NCBI GenBank assembly: GCA_903865745.1
Contig: CAIPKV010000064.1
Location: forward strand, 1-59,798
From: an uncultured Verrucomicrobia subdivision 3 bacterium
GTDB lineage: Bacteria; Verrucomicrobiota; Verrucomicrobiia; Limisphaerales; UBA11358
DNA length: 59,798 bases
Direction: 5' to 3'
Shown: one piece after another, positions 1-9,680 of the stretch
Numbering within the stretch: position 1 is the first letter of the stretch
Layout: every line of letters begins with the position of its first letter
Position numbers and translations under genes: made by a program
The notes under the pieces: model-generated
Told to the model about the DNA's origin: nothing
Databases searched by the model: none
The model's input: only the letters and a program-made list of their open reading frames with translations

Positions 1-145
1 AGTCGCTGAAAATAGGGGGGCAACGACTTTTGCGATGGGGGCAACGGTCCGGAAATTGGGGGCAGGTCTTAAAAATAAGGGGGCGGTCGTTGGTAAAACG
101 GGGGCGACGCTTTGTAATGGGGGGCAAGGCTTGGAAAATTGAGGG
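1..145. repeat. Degenerate 21-nt tandem repeat array at left window edge
   Basis: About seven units, each ending in a run of five or six G followed by C, as in GGGGGCAAC. Unit boundaries fall at 21, 42, 63, 84, 105 and 125, so the period is 21 nt except for one 20-nt unit at 105-124. The half containing the G-run is conserved and the other half varies. The array continues off the left edge, so its full length is unknown. It has the same period as the arrays at 15824, 23415 and 41612 but a different sequence. No partner gene is visible to its right; a partner would have to lie to the left on the minus strand. Confidence 0.8.
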
Positions 146-397
146 ACAGGCGTCAGCCGGTGGGTCTGGGGCATAAAACTTCCGCGGTCAGGGCGGGAAC
201 TAATCGCGCAGTGGCTGGCAAAGAGACGACCGACGGAGCCGAGCTTCCTCATGGGGTACGCACTGACCTTTTAGTAAAAGCGGTGAGGGGTCAACTGTAT
301 TCGAAAACTAATTCAGAGGCCGAACGCTTTGCGTTGGGCAAAGTCCGGTGCGCACTTCCGTCTTTTTTATTATTACGATTTGGTTTTTAATGAGGGC
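146..397. other. Gene-free leader before purB
   Basis: No convincing gene. A short open frame at 139-390 begins inside the array, has no recognisable content, and ends just before purB. The purB promoter presumably lies here, but I could not fix a -10/-35 pair with confidence. Confidence 0.5.
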
Positions 398-1732
398 ATG
401 ATTACGCGCTATTCGCGCCCCGAGATGCGGGCGATTTGGACGGATGAAAATAAGCTGAAGATCTGGTTGCAAATCGAGCTGCTCGCCAGTGAGGCGCTGG
501 TGAAGGAGAAAATTGTTCCCGCCAAGGATTTCGCCAAAATCAAAGCCGGTTGCGATAAATGGTTCGCCGATCTGCCCGGCCTCGTCGCCCGCCAAAAGGA
601 ATTGGAAAAGGTTTTGAACCACGATGTCATTGGCTTTACCACCGCGGTGGCCGAGGCGATCAATAATGACGCGAGCCGCTGGTTCCATTTCGGCCTGACG
701 AGCAGTGACGTGGGCGATACCTGCTACGCGGTGCAGATGGCGCAGAGTGCGGATATCCTCATCGCGGACGTGAAGAAGCTGCTGCCGGTCATCGCGCGCC
801 GCGCCCGGGAACATAAATTCACGCCGTGCATCGGGCGCAGTCACGGCATCCACGGCGAGCCGACGACGTTTGGTCTGAAACTCGCGCTGATGCATGACGA
901 ATTCGGTCGCGCCTTGCGTCGGCTCGAAACGGTGCGCGCGGTGGTCGCCATCGGCAAGCTGTCCGGTGCGGTGGGCACGAGCGCGCATCTGTCGCCGCGC
1001 GTGGAGGCGTTTGTGTGCAAGCAACTGGGCTTGCAACCCGCGCCGATTGCCACGCAGGTGGTGCAGCGCGACATTCATGCGGAGTTTCAACTGGCGATGG
1101 CGCTGGTCGGCGCGAGTATTGAACGCTGGGCGGTGGAGTTTCGCCATTTGCAACGCACGGAAGTGTTGGAAGCGGAAGAGCCGTTCACGAAGGGGCAGAA
1201 AGGTTCGAGCGCGATGCCGCATAAGCGGAATCCGATTACGTGGGAACGGCTCACCGGCCTCGCCCGTGTGCTGCGCGGCAATGCCATGGCGTCGCTGGAG
1301 AACGTTGCGCTGTGGCATGAGCGCGATATTTCGCACTCGAGCGTGGAGCGAATCATCTTCCCGGATAGTTGTACGCTGTTGGATTACATGTTTGGTCTGC
1401 TGACCCGGCTGATGGATGGCATCGTGGTCTATCCGGCGAACATGAAGAAGAATCTGGGGTTGAGTCTGGGCATGTGGAACAGCCAGACCGTCCTGCTGGC
1501 GCTCATCAAGAAAGGTCTGACGCGCGAGGCGGCTTACAAGCTCGTGCAGGATGCCGCGATGAAGACGTGGGAAGTGAAGCACGCCGGCCGTGATGACGCG
1601 GATTTCGTGGAGCAGCTCAAGGCTGACCCCGAGGTGGCGAAACATTTCAAGAAGGGCGAACTCGAAGCGCTCTGCTCGCTGGACTTCCATTTCAAGGAAG
1701 TGAATAACCGGTTTAAGAAGCTGGGGCTTTAG
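398..1732 (+). CDS. purB: Adenylosuccinate lyase
   Basis: Predicted to cleave SAICAR to AICAR plus fumarate, and adenylosuccinate to AMP plus fumarate, in purine synthesis; a soluble homotetramer in known members. The fumarase/aspartase-superfamily signature GSSAMPHKRNP is at residues 269-279, carrying the catalytic-loop serine. Other landmarks are TSSDVGDT near residue 92 and RSHGIHGEPTT near residue 146. The 444-aa length fits the short bacterial class. The ATG at 398 (MITRYSRPEM) is preferred over a TTG at 329, because family members begin with this segment and a GAGGG lies just upstream, though unusually close. The stop codon TAG runs directly into an ACAGGATTAACAGGATG repeat. It stands alone here, without other purine genes. 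Confidence 0.96.
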   Translation: MITRYSRPEMRAIWTDENKLKIWLQIELLASEALVKEKIVPAKDFAKIKAGCDKWFADLPGLVARQKELEKVLNHDVIGFTTAVAEAINNDASRWFHFGLTSSDVGDTCYAVQMAQSADILIADVKKLLPVIARRAREHKFTPCIGRSHGIHGEPTTFGLKLALMHDEFGRALRRLETVRAVVAIGKLSGAVGTSAHLSPRVEAFVCKQLGLQPAPIATQVVQRDIHAEFQLAMALVGASIERWAVEFRHLQRTEVLEAEEPFTKGQKGSSAMPHKRNPITWERLTGLARVLRGNAMASLENVALWHERDISHSSVERIIFPDSCTLLDYMFGLLTRLMDGIVVYPANMKKNLGLSLGMWNSQTVLLALIKKGLTREAAYKLVQDAAMKTWEVKHAGRDDADFVEQLKADPEVAKHFKKGELEALCSLDFHFKEVNNRFKKLGL

Positions 1733-1758
1733 ACAGGATTAACAGGATGCACAGGATG
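1732..1758. repeat. ACAGGATTAACAGGATG-type intergenic repeat
   Basis: Short-period repeat made of ACAGGAT-type words and beginning on the last base of the purB stop codon. The same family recurs at 2225-2252 (direct), 2318-2345 (inverted) and, in a CCGGAT variant, at 28267-28330. Confidence 0.8.
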
Positions 1759-1833
1759 AAGCATGGGGCCGGCTTACAATTAATTGATCCGGCATATCTG
1801 GTTAGCCCGGTCTAAAACATTTCGCGCTAAAAT

Positions 1834-2226
1834 ATGGAACACGCCGAACTTACGGAGAGTATCATCGGCTGTGCCATGAAGGTGCATCGTATGCTGGGGC
1901 CGGGTTTTCTGGAGTCGGTCTACCAAAACGCGCTGGCGCATGAGCTGCGTAAAGCTGGTCTGTCGGTCGAGTGCGAGCGGGCGATTCAGGTGACTTACGA
2001 CGGCGTGAGCGTGGGCGAATTTTCTGCGGATATGCTGGTTGCGAAGGTTATCATGATTGAGAACAAGGCGGCGCAGGCCTTGCATCCTGCGCATGAAGTT
2101 CAACTGGTCAATTATCTGACGGCCACCGGGGTGGATATTGGGCTGCTATTTAATTTCGGAGCGGAGAAGCTTGAGTTTAAGCGCAAGCACCGGACCTATC
2201 ATCCAAGGAAGACGGGTGAAATTTGA
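1834..2226 (+). CDS. GxxExxY family protein (PDDEXK_3-like)
   Basis: 130-aa protein of the GxxExxY family, named after its motif, seen here as G24-F-L-E27-S-V-Y30. The family is related to PDDEXK nucleases. The conserved acidic and lysine positions appear as FSADMLV followed by IENKAAQAL, and the family's usual HxxQLxNYL segment appears as HEVQLVNYL. The biological role is not established in the family. These genes are typically scattered as single genes in environmental bacteria and surrounded by short repeats, exactly as here: ACAGGATTAACAGGATG repeats flank it on both sides. The TGA stop overlaps the first base of the downstream repeat. Confidence 0.9.
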   Translation: MEHAELTESIIGCAMKVHRMLGPGFLESVYQNALAHELRKAGLSVECERAIQVTYDGVSVGEFSADMLVAKVIMIENKAAQALHPAHEVQLVNYLTATGVDIGLLFNFGAEKLEFKRKHRTYHPRKTGEI

Positions 2227-2345
2227 CAGGATTAACAGGATGGATAGGATTAAACTTTTGAAGATGGCGACGTCGGGTGGGTTTTATTTTCTTTCAAAGA
2301 CCGCGCTGTTTTTTTCCTAATCCTGTCTATCCTGTTAATCCTGTC
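2225..2345. repeat. 28-bp inverted repeat (stem-loop) of the ACAGGATTAACAGGATG family
   Basis: The left arm (2225-2252) and right arm (2318-2345) are inverted copies matching at about 26 of 28 positions, around a loop of about 65 nt. The left arm overlaps the TGA stop of the GxxExxY gene. The right arm contains the minus-strand TAA stop of the MFS gene. It could act as a bidirectional transcription end between these convergent genes (inference). Confidence 0.8.
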
Positions 2346-3543
2346 TAAATCTCCGCAAGTCGCGTTCGCGAAAGGCGAAGAGGAAATACGCCAACACTAT
2401 GGCCACGCTGGCGGATAACATTCCCCAGAACAATCGCCAGTCGGTGTGGCCGGTCGCGGTGCAGGTGTTAAACCACCAGCCGGTGCCGAGATAGCCGATG
2501 AGATTGCCGATGCCACCGTTCATCAGTGTGAGCAGTGCCTGCGCGCGGGTGCGCCACGCGGGGTCAATCTGTTGTTCGAGAAAAATCTGCGCGGTGATGA
2601 ATACCAGTACGAACGAAGCGCCGTGCAAGGTCACGCCCAGGAGCAGGGAGGGTTGTGTATCCATGGCGCTGAACGCGAACCGCGCGACCCCGAACGCAAG
2701 CCCGCAAGCGAAGATCCATTTCAGCCGCCAATTAACGAGCAGCCATGCCAGACCGAACATCGCGATGATCTCTGTGACTTGCCCCAGGCTCATCAACGCG
2801 CTGGTGTGGGTCAGGCCGAGGTCGTGCAGGTGCGTCGGCGCATACGGATAAAACGCGGCGATGGGGATGTTGAAGAGGGTGGTCACGATGAAGACGACGC
2901 GGGTGTCGCGATCTTTCAAGAGGGTCAGCGCATCGAGGCCGAGGCGTTCGTGCCAGGAAAGTTGGACGACGGATTTGGGAATTTCCAGCTTCGGCAGAAA
3001 TCGGGTGAACACCGCGACCAACAGCCAGAGGGTGGCTCCGAGATAACCGGCGTAGGCGGAACGGTCGAGGCTCAACACGCTGATGAGAATGGCCCCGGCC
3101 ATCCAGCCAAGGGTCGCCAAGGCGCGGATGGGCCCGTATTCCTTTTTCGCATCCGCCAGCCGCGCGAATACCAGAGCGGTGGAGATGCTGAACATTGGGG
3201 CATAGGCGACGTAAAAGATTTGTATCAACAGCAGGATGAGCCACGGATTCCAGTGATCACGCATGGCCGTACTGACAATGGTCATAAGCGCGGCGGTGGC
3301 CAGCGCGAGCCAGCGTAAGACGGTGGCGGGTGGTACATGGCGGTCCGCCATGGCGCCAAAGGCGAGGGGCGAGATAAAAGCGGCGAGCGCGGAGGCGGCG
3401 AAGGCGTACGGCTTAATATTGTGCAGACCGTGTGCATCGAGAATGGGGCCGAGCGGTACAAACCAGATGGCCATGGCGGCTGCCTGGATGAAAAACAAGA
3501 TCATCAGTTCGGCATACTCGGCTTGGCGCAGGGTCCTTAACAC
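2335..3543 (-). CDS. MFS transporter, nucleoside:H+ symporter-like
   Basis: 402-aa integral membrane protein with about 12 hydrophobic segments, starting MLRTLRQAEYAELMILFF. The overall pattern, including a long first helix with an FVPLGPIL-type turn and a loop of the GAMADRHVPPATVL type after helix 2, resembles the nucleoside:proton symporter (NupG-like) branch of the major facilitator superfamily. The central cytoplasmic loop is around residues 195-215. The substrate cannot be fixed from sequence; nucleosides or sugars are possible. Its last codons lie inside the downstream inverted repeat, which provides the stop codon. It is convergent with the GxxExxY gene and about 55 nt downstream of the co-directional glycosidase gene, so the two may be co-transcribed. 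Confidence 0.8.
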   Translation of the reverse strand: MLRTLRQAEYAELMILFFIQAAAMAIWFVPLGPILDAHGLHNIKPYAFAASALAAFISPLAFGAMADRHVPPATVLRWLALATAALMTIVSTAMRDHWNPWLILLLIQIFYVAYAPMFSISTALVFARLADAKKEYGPIRALATLGWMAGAILISVLSLDRSAYAGYLGATLWLLVAVFTRFLPKLEIPKSVVQLSWHERLGLDALTLLKDRDTRVVFIVTTLFNIPIAAFYPYAPTHLHDLGLTHTSALMSLGQVTEIIAMFGLAWLLVNWRLKWIFACGLAFGVARFAFSAMDTQPSLLLGVTLHGASFVLVFITAQIFLEQQIDPAWRTRAQALLTLMNGGIGNLIGYLGTGWWFNTCTATGHTDWRLFWGMLSASVAIVLAYFLFAFRERDLRRFRQD

Positions 3544-3597
3544 GGGCGCGGAGAATAACCAAACGCGGGCGGAAATTAAAGGACGCAGCCGGGGTGG

Positions 3598-5337
3598 TTA
3601 TTTAACCCGCTGATAGACGCGCACCCAGTCAATCTCGTAGCGCACGGGGAACTTGGTGTGAGAAGGATCCCCGCCGGAGTCGCCGCCGATGGCTTGGTTC
3701 AGGATAAAATAAACCGGACTGTGGAATGGGTTACCGTGATCGGCGTTATTGGCGTTGGCGAGGTCGAGATGATTCATCGGGTGGCCGTCGAGCTGGAGGT
3801 CAATCTGGTTTTCATCCCATAGCATCGTCCAGACATGAAATTTTTTTGACCACGTATCGCCGCCGAGTTCGGTCAGTGGTTTGCGGACGGCCGACCAGCT
3901 GGTTTCATTATTGAGACTGTAGCCGATGTTGGCCAGGACGTTGCGCTTGTAATACTCCATGATGTCCACCTCGCCGCACGCGGGCCAGCCGATGTCCGGG
4001 GTCGCGCCAAGGGTCCAGAAAGCGGGCCAGCTTCCGCTCCGTGTGTCAATGCGCGCCCGCATCTCGAACTTGCCGTAGGTAAATTCATGCAGTCCGCTGG
4101 TGGTGAGACTGGCGGAGGTGCAATCAATCCACTCGCGTGACTTTTCCCAGTCGGTGCTACCGGCGACGAAATCGGGATTGCGCCGGTGTTCCGTCCGCGC
4201 CTCGATGACGAGCAGGCCGTTGGTGCAATAGGCATTTTCCGGCTGATACCATTGCAACTCGTGGTTGCGTTGAAAGCCATGTTCGAAGTTCCAATTAGCC
4301 GGATTGGGTGGGCCGTTGGTGTCGAATTCATCATGCCAGACTAGTTTCCAATCATTCGTGGCGTCATTCACCGGCACCGGCCAACCGTCGGACCAGTCAA
4401 TGGTTCCAATCGCCAGCCGCGAGTGTCCCCGCGAAGCAGCATCATAGTAATGATAGCTGAAACGGGTCGGGCCGTTGGTGTTGTCATCCGCCACGATGCC
4501 GATGTGACCGGGGCCGATGAAGCGTCCGTTGCTTTGCAAGAACGGTGAGCCGCCGCCGGCGGCGAGGTTTTTACCATCGCGGTCGAGATACGGGCCGGTG
4601 ACGTTTTCTGCGCGGCCAACGCGGACTTCGTAGGTGCTGTTGGTGCCTTTACAGCAAGCGCCCCAGTTGATGAAGAGATAATAATATTTTTCATGCCGGG
4701 TCAGGCACGCGGCCTCAATCGAGTTGTTCCAGGCGAGGTGAAACAGCGGGGAGTTGGTGCCAAGGCGCAACCCGGTCTGCGGGTCGAGTTCGGTCAGGAA
4801 AATGCCTTGCCAATAAGAGCCAAACGCAAGCCAGAGTTTGCCATCGTCATCGAGAAATGCACTTGGGTCGATGGCATTGAAGCCGTAGCCATTGGTGGAG
4901 GTAATGACTGGCCCGCAATCGGTCCACAGATAGTTGGTCGCCGCCTGGTTGAGCGTCGGGCTGGTGGCGAGGCCGATGGCGGAGACGGGTTTTTGCCAGG
5001 TGGACGCAGCGTAATAGAGCAGAAACTTTCCGTTCACATGGATGATGTCCGGTGCCCAGAAGTATTCTCCGAAGGAGGGGACGAAATGATTGACCCAAGC
5101 TGGCGGGTCGCGGAAGACCGGTCGGCCGGCCTCCCATTGAATAAAGTCAGGCGAAGATTTGGTCCGGATGCCCGGTCCAGTGCCGAAGACATAATAGCGG
5201 TTACCGTCCTTGACGACGGTCGATGGGTCGTGAATAAACGTCTGCCCGGATAGGGGTAGCGGAGAGAAGCCGTTTTCGGCGCAACCGTCGACCAGCGTGG
5301 CTAGCGCCACTAAAATAGAAAATAAAATTACCCGCAC
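3598..5337 (-). CDS. Two-domain glycoside hydrolase lipoprotein, GH43 fused to GH16
   Basis: 579 aa. Residues 1-19 form a signal peptide ending VDGC; Asp at -2 makes the lipobox atypical, but Cys19 could be lipidated. Residues about 25-335 form a GH43 five-blade propeller of the endo-arabinanase type. Its likely catalytic triad is D37 (IHDPSTV), D157 (AIDPSAF) and E208 (NSIEAAC). Residues about 345-579 form a GH16 beta-jelly roll with the catalytic motif E456-V-D458-I-M-E461 (family pattern ExDxxE), which hydrolyses beta-1,3 or beta-1,4 glucan or galactan. Both active sites look intact. The predicted role is extracellular or outer-membrane breakdown of plant or algal polysaccharide. The MFS gene follows at 55 nt and could import products. 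I do not know this GH43-GH16 order as a common architecture. Confidence 0.88.
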   Translation of the reverse strand: MRVILFSILVALATLVDGCAENGFSPLPLSGQTFIHDPSTVVKDGNRYYVFGTGPGIRTKSSPDFIQWEAGRPVFRDPPAWVNHFVPSFGEYFWAPDIIHVNGKFLLYYAASTWQKPVSAIGLATSPTLNQAATNYLWTDCGPVITSTNGYGFNAIDPSAFLDDDGKLWLAFGSYWQGIFLTELDPQTGLRLGTNSPLFHLAWNNSIEAACLTRHEKYYYLFINWGACCKGTNSTYEVRVGRAENVTGPYLDRDGKNLAAGGGSPFLQSNGRFIGPGHIGIVADDNTNGPTRFSYHYYDAASRGHSRLAIGTIDWSDGWPVPVNDATNDWKLVWHDEFDTNGPPNPANWNFEHGFQRNHELQWYQPENAYCTNGLLVIEARTEHRRNPDFVAGSTDWEKSREWIDCTSASLTTSGLHEFTYGKFEMRARIDTRSGSWPAFWTLGATPDIGWPACGEVDIMEYYKRNVLANIGYSLNNETSWSAVRKPLTELGGDTWSKKFHVWTMLWDENQIDLQLDGHPMNHLDLANANNADHGNPFHSPVYFILNQAIGGDSGGDPSHTKFPVRYEIDWVRVYQRVK

Positions 5338-5390
5338 AAGCGGTTATTAAGCCACAGCGTGCGGGTAAAGGAAATTCCGAAAAGCGGCGA

Positions 5391-5669
5391 TTACTTCTTG
5401 GCGGCGGGTTGCGCGGCCTTGATGTAGATGGCGAGGCGGGATTTCTTGCGATTGGCGGTGGGGCGCGAGACGGCACCGACCTTTACAGCCTTGTCAAAAG
5501 CAGAGTGGACGCCGGGGAGCAGCTTGATGGCTTCCTCGGTCTTGCCGGCGACGACGGCGGCGCGGAATTCTTTTTCGGTGCGGCGCAGCTTTGACTTGAC
5601 GCGGCTGTTCTGAAGGTTTTTGCGCTGGCTGTTACGCATCCGGCGCTCGGCTGACTTAGTATTCGGCAT
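5391..5669 (-). CDS. rpsT: 30S ribosomal protein S20
   Basis: 92-aa basic protein. The N-terminus MPNTKSAERRMRNSQRKN matches S20, which binds the 5' domain of 16S rRNA. The helical body and Lys/Ala-rich tail (AAQPAAKK) are as expected, and the length is normal. The start is an ATG. As in most bacteria it is a stand-alone gene, divergent from the histidine kinase gene, with a 162-nt intergenic region that must hold both promoters. Confidence 0.97.
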   Translation of the reverse strand: MPNTKSAERRMRNSQRKNLQNSRVKSKLRRTEKEFRAAVVAGKTEEAIKLLPGVHSAFDKAVKVGAVSRPTANRKKSRLAIYIKAAQPAAKK

Positions 5670-5831
5670 AATTTATTAATCAATCAATCGTTTTTCCAAA
5701 GAGCCGGAAAGACTAATGAAATATGCCGTCTTGTCAATGGCGAAAAAGGATTTATCTGGGTGCATCATCCCGCTTTACTTTTGAACGGCGTGGTGTTTGC
5801 TTGTGCGGATTAATTTCGTGTCTGGCCGCCC

Positions 5832-8800
5832 ATGAATCAACCGCTCCGCATCCTACATCTGGAAGACAATCCGGCTGACTCACAATTAGTGCGCGACCAG
5901 TTGGCGCATGAAGGTGTAGACGCAGCCATATCCCTAGCCACCGGGCGAGAGGATTTCCTCAAGCTGCTAGGCCTGGAGAAATGGGATTTGATTCTGGCAG
6001 ATTTCCGGCTGCCGAACTTCACTGGCATTGAGGCGCTCAGAATTGTGCGCGATAGACTGCCTCACACGCCCTTCATCCTGCTTTCCGGCACCATCGGCGA
6101 ACTTGCCGCGATTGAAAGTCTCAAAGCTGGTGCGACCGACTACGTGCTTAAGCAGAACCGGGAACGGTTGCCATCGTCCATCCTACGTGCTGTGGCCGAG
6201 ACTGAGTTGCGCCAGAGCGAGAAGCAGTATCGTCTACTTTTTCAGGGGAACCCGCATCCTATGTGGGTGTTCGATTTGGAGATGCTGACCATTCTCGAAG
6301 CCAACGAGGCAGCGATCCAGCATTACGGGTTTAGCCGTGAAGAGTTTTTGGCAATGACTCTGAATAATCTGCGGCTGCCCGACCGCGACCGGCATGATAA
6401 TAATTCCCTTTGGGATGCCGAGAGTCAGGGTGTGATCTGGCGTCATCGCCACAAGAGCGGTCGGGCGATGGATATGGAGGTCATCTGGACGCCGCTAGCT
6501 TTCCGCGGGCGGTTGTGCGCGCTGGCCATGGCCACCGATGTAACGGATCGGCGACGGGCTGCCCACCACAACGCGGTGTTTGGAAAGCTGAGCCACCAAT
6601 TGAGCGCCATCACCATTGCCTCCTCGGCGGCGATGTTTATTTGCGAGGCGGCGGACGAGCTGTTCCATTGGGATGATTTCGCGCTCGATTTGTTTGATGC
6701 AGAAAAGGACGAGGTGGTATCGCTGCTCACCATCACCACTATTGATGGTCAGCGCGTGCAGATACCCGCCTCGCCGCAACCCAAGACTGCCAATGCGCTG
6801 GTGCAACGCGTAATCGCTCGTGGGGCGGAACTTATTTCTGCCGACGAGACGGGCGATAAAGAGGGTATCACGATGATTGCCCCCATCCGGAAAGGCGAAA
6901 ATGTCATCGGCGTCCTGTTTATCCAAAGTCGGATGTCGGGCAGCTATACGCCTGCAGATTTAAATACTCTGCAGACACTGGCAGATCAATGCAGCGGTTC
7001 ATTGGAACGGGTGCGCGCTGAGGAAGAGCTACGCCATAGCCAGCGTCGATTCCGTGAGCTATTTGAAAATTCTCCCGATGCCATCTTTGTTGAAGACATG
7101 CTGGGTACTGTCCTGGACGCGAACCGTGCCGCCTGCCAATTGCACGGTGTGGAGCGTGAGTGGCTGCTCAATAAGAATTCAATTGAGGATTTGGTCCCGG
7201 TCGAACGACGGGAACAGGCGAGAGCCGAATTTAATCAGCTTGTTAATGGTCAGGTATCCTCAATCGAGAGCGAAAGCCGCCGTGCTGACGGGCGTGTAGT
7301 GCCGGTGGAAATTCGGGTGGTGCGCGTGCAATTCGAGGGTGAGCCAGCGCTGCTTTTTCACGTCCGCGACATCACGGAGCGACTCGCTGTCGAGACGGCG
7401 CGGCGCAGCTCGGAAACCTTGTTCCGTTCCGTTTGGGACAATTCCGCCGATGGCATGCGGCTGACGGATGAAAATGGCATCATCGTCGCCGTCAATGAGG
7501 CGTTCAGTCAACTCGTTGGTCTGCCAACCCGGCAACTCGAAGGCCGTCCGCTCACCGTCATTTACGACGCCCGGGCGGATTGGGAGAAAATGCTCGAAGG
7601 TCACCGGGAGAGCTTCAAATCCGGTAAACATCAAGGTAAGCGCGCGAAGGATTACCTGCTTCACGATGGCCGCTCGGTGGTCTTTGAAATCACTGATTCG
7701 TATGTGGAACTTGGCGGCAAGCCGCGTTTGCTCTTAAGTCTGTTCCGCAACGTCACCGAGCAGAAGAAGTTGGAGGAACAATTACGCCAGTCGCAGAAGA
7801 TGGAAGCCATTGGCCAGCTTGCTGGCGGTATTGCGCACGATTTCAACAACATCCTTACCGTCATCCTCGGCCACGCCACGCTGCTTACGATGCAGCCATT
7901 AGATTCGAAGGCGCTGATCTCCGCGCAACAGATTAAGCAAGCCTCCGAACGCGCCGCCGGTCTTACGCGGCAGCTGCTAGCTTTCGGTCGCAAGCAGGTT
8001 GCCAGCCCGCGACCAATTGATCTTAACCAGCTGGTCAACGGGATGTCCGAAATGCTCGGCCGCTTGTTGGGCGAAGATGTTTCGCTCCAGATTAATTTCT
8101 GCGGCGAGCCCGCCGTAGTCGAGGCCGACCCGGGCATGATGGAGCAGATTTTACTGAATCTCTCGGTCAATTCCCGTGATGCCATGCCGCACGGCGGTCT
8201 CCTCACACTTCGCGTGACTCAACGAGATGTTGACGCGGCTTATGTGGATCGGGTCATGGACGCACGCCCCGGCCGATACGTATGTTTTAGCCACACGGAC
8301 ACGGGCTGCGGGATTCCGCCGGAAAACCTCACGCGCATTTTTGAACCTTTCTTCACCACCAAGGAGCTTGGCAAGGGCACCGGCCTAGGCCTAGCAACGG
8401 TTTTTGGCATCGTCAAACAACATCAGGGATGGATTCAGGTGGAAAGTGAGTTAGGCAAAGGGACGACGTTCCATATTTTCCTGCCGGCGAGTCGTGAGCC
8501 GGTGGTCTCGCAGGAAACCGCCGATACGAACTTCCGCCAGCGCGGTGGCAACGAAACCATCCTCGTTGTCGAGGATGAACGCGACCTGCGCGATTTCGTC
8601 GCCCGCGAACTGCGCCGCCACGGCTACCGGATATTCGAGGCGGTTGATGGCCCGAGCGCTTTGCAAATCTGGGCGGAATATAAAAACCAGATCAACCTTG
8701 TATTTACCGACGTCATCATGGTTGGTGGCATGAATGGCCGCGAAGTCGCCGAACACATCTGGCGCGAAAATCCCAAGATGAAAGTCATTTTCTCCAGCGG

Positions 8801-8927
8801 TTATGGCGCGGATATGTTGGGCAAGGATTTCAAGCTCGATCCCGGCATCGTCTATCTTCAGAAGCCCTATTTACCTCAGGTTCTCACCAAGACCGTCCGC
8901 GCTTGTCTTGACGCACCCGCTAAATAA
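5832..8927 (+). CDS. Hybrid sensor histidine kinase (REC-PAS-GAF-PAS-PAS-HisKA-HATPase-REC)
   Basis: 1031-aa protein with no obvious membrane segment, so probably cytoplasmic. Order of domains: receiver at about 5-125 (phospho-acceptor D57 in LILADFRL); PAS at about 135-245; GAF at about 255-395; PAS at about 400-515; PAS at about 520-645; HisKA with H669 in [12 protein letters not shown]; HATPase with the DTGCGIP box at about 823 and [12 protein letters not shown] after it; C-terminal receiver at about 915-1028 with D960 in LVFTDVIM. The HDFNN form of the H-box is typical of this hybrid kinase class. With a receiver at each end it probably relays phosphate within itself and on to a separate partner. 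No output regulator is adjacent, so its pathway is unknown. Confidence 0.93.
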   Translation: MNQPLRILHLEDNPADSQLVRDQLAHEGVDAAISLATGREDFLKLLGLEKWDLILADFRLPNFTGIEALRIVRDRLPHTPFILLSGTIGELAAIESLKAGATDYVLKQNRERLPSSILRAVAETELRQSEKQYRLLFQGNPHPMWVFDLEMLTILEANEAAIQHYGFSREEFLAMTLNNLRLPDRDRHDNNSLWDAESQGVIWRHRHKSGRAMDMEVIWTPLAFRGRLCALAMATDVTDRRRAAHHNAVFGKLSHQLSAITIASSAAMFICEAADELFHWDDFALDLFDAEKDEVVSLLTITTIDGQRVQIPASPQPKTANALVQRVIARGAELISADETGDKEGITMIAPIRKGENVIGVLFIQSRMSGSYTPADLNTLQTLADQCSGSLERVRAEEELRHSQRRFRELFENSPDAIFVEDMLGTVLDANRAACQLHGVEREWLLNKNSIEDLVPVERREQARAEFNQLVNGQVSSIESESRRADGRVVPVEIRVVRVQFEGEPALLFHVRDITERLAVETARRSSETLFRSVWDNSADGMRLTDENGIIVAVNEAFSQLVGLPTRQLEGRPLTVIYDARADWEKMLEGHRESFKSGKHQGKRAKDYLLHDGRSVVFEITDSYVELGGKPRLLLSLFRNVTEQKKLEEQLRQSQKMEAIGQLAGGIAHDFNNILTVILGHATLLTMQPLDSKALISAQQIKQASERAAGLTRQLLAFGRKQVASPRPIDLNQLVNGMSEMLGRLLGEDVSLQINFCGEPAVVEADPGMMEQILLNLSVNSRDAMPHGGLLTLRVTQRDVDAAYVDRVMDARPGRYVCFSHTDTGCGIPPENLTRIFEPFFTTKELGKGTGLGLATVFGIVKQHQGWIQVESELGKGTTFHIFLPASREPVVSQETADTNFRQRGGNETILVVEDERDLRDFVARELRRHGYRIFEAVDGPSALQIWAEYKNQINLVFTDVIMVGGMNGREVAEHIWRENPKMKVIFSSGYGADMLGKDFKLDPGIVYLQKPYLPQVLTKTVRACLDAPAK

Positions 8928-8978
8928 TTTTTTAGTTTTAAGTTTCTGCGTGCCCAACTTAAATTGATAACCACTTAA

Positions 8979-9665
8979 ATGATCATTGCGCCGTCATTGC
9001 TCGCTGCAGATTTTACCAGCCTTGGCAAAGAAGCTGCCCGCGCCGAACGCGCCGGGGCCGATTGGCTGCATCTCGATATCATGGACGGCCAGTTCGTGCC
9101 GAACATCTCCTTTGGTCCGGCGGTCGTCGCCGCGGTCCGTCCGCACGCCAAGAAACTTTTCTTCGACGTCCATTTGATGTGCGGCAAGCCCGAGATTCTG
9201 CTCGAGCCATTCGCGGCGGCTGGTGCGGACGAGATTATTGTCCACGTCGAACTCGGTGAGAAGATTCCGCAACTCCTTTGGAAAATCCGCGCACTCGGCA
9301 AGCGGGTTGGCCTCGCCATCAATCCGCCCACGGCCATTAACGAAGTGCAGCCGTATCTCGATAAGATCGATTTGCTCCTCGTGATGACCGTGAATCCTGG
9401 CTTTGGCGGACAAACTTTTATCCACGAGTGCCTCCCGAAAATCCAGCAGGCCGCTGCTTGGCGCCACGACCGGAAATTATCTTACCGCGTCGAAGTGGAT
9501 GGCGGCATCAATAACGAGACCGTTGCTGAATGTGCGCGCGCGGGGGCGGATACCTTTGTGGCGGGAACCAGTTTGTTTGGCGCGCGCAGCCTGAAAGGCG
9601 CCATCACCAAGATGCGGAAGATTGCCTATGACAACGATCCCGCGCTGGCCGACCTGAAGGTTTGA
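8979..9665 (+). CDS. rpe: Ribulose-phosphate 3-epimerase
   Basis: 228-aa TIM-barrel enzyme interconverting ribulose-5-phosphate and xylulose-5-phosphate in the pentose phosphate pathway. Family landmarks: IIAPSLLAADF at the N-terminus, WLHLDIMDGQFVPNISFGP with metal-binding His and Asp, DVHLM with the second His, VNPGFGGQ, and EVDGGIN with the last Asp. The length is normal. The ATG at 8979 leaves about 50 nt after the histidine kinase stop, so co-transcription is possible but no functional link is implied. Confidence 0.97.
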   Translation: MIIAPSLLAADFTSLGKEAARAERAGADWLHLDIMDGQFVPNISFGPAVVAAVRPHAKKLFFDVHLMCGKPEILLEPFAAAGADEIIVHVELGEKIPQLLWKIRALGKRVGLAINPPTAINEVQPYLDKIDLLLVMTVNPGFGGQTFIHECLPKIQQAAAWRHDRKLSYRVEVDGGINNETVAECARAGADTFVAGTSLFGARSLKGAITKMRKIAYDNDPALADLKV

Positions 9666-9680
9666 CCGGCGGCGGACGGT

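Noticed and set aside
139-390. 83-codon open frame before purB
   Set aside because: Begins inside the G-run array, has no recognisable content or start signal, and its composition is not gene-like.
308-1690. 460-codon frame antisense to purB
   Set aside because: Shadow of a GC-rich real gene; the sense frame carries all purB motifs.
2446-3318. 290-codon plus-strand frame opposite the MFS gene
   Set aside because: Low-complexity Arg/Gly/Gln antisense shadow; the minus-strand frame has clear membrane helices.
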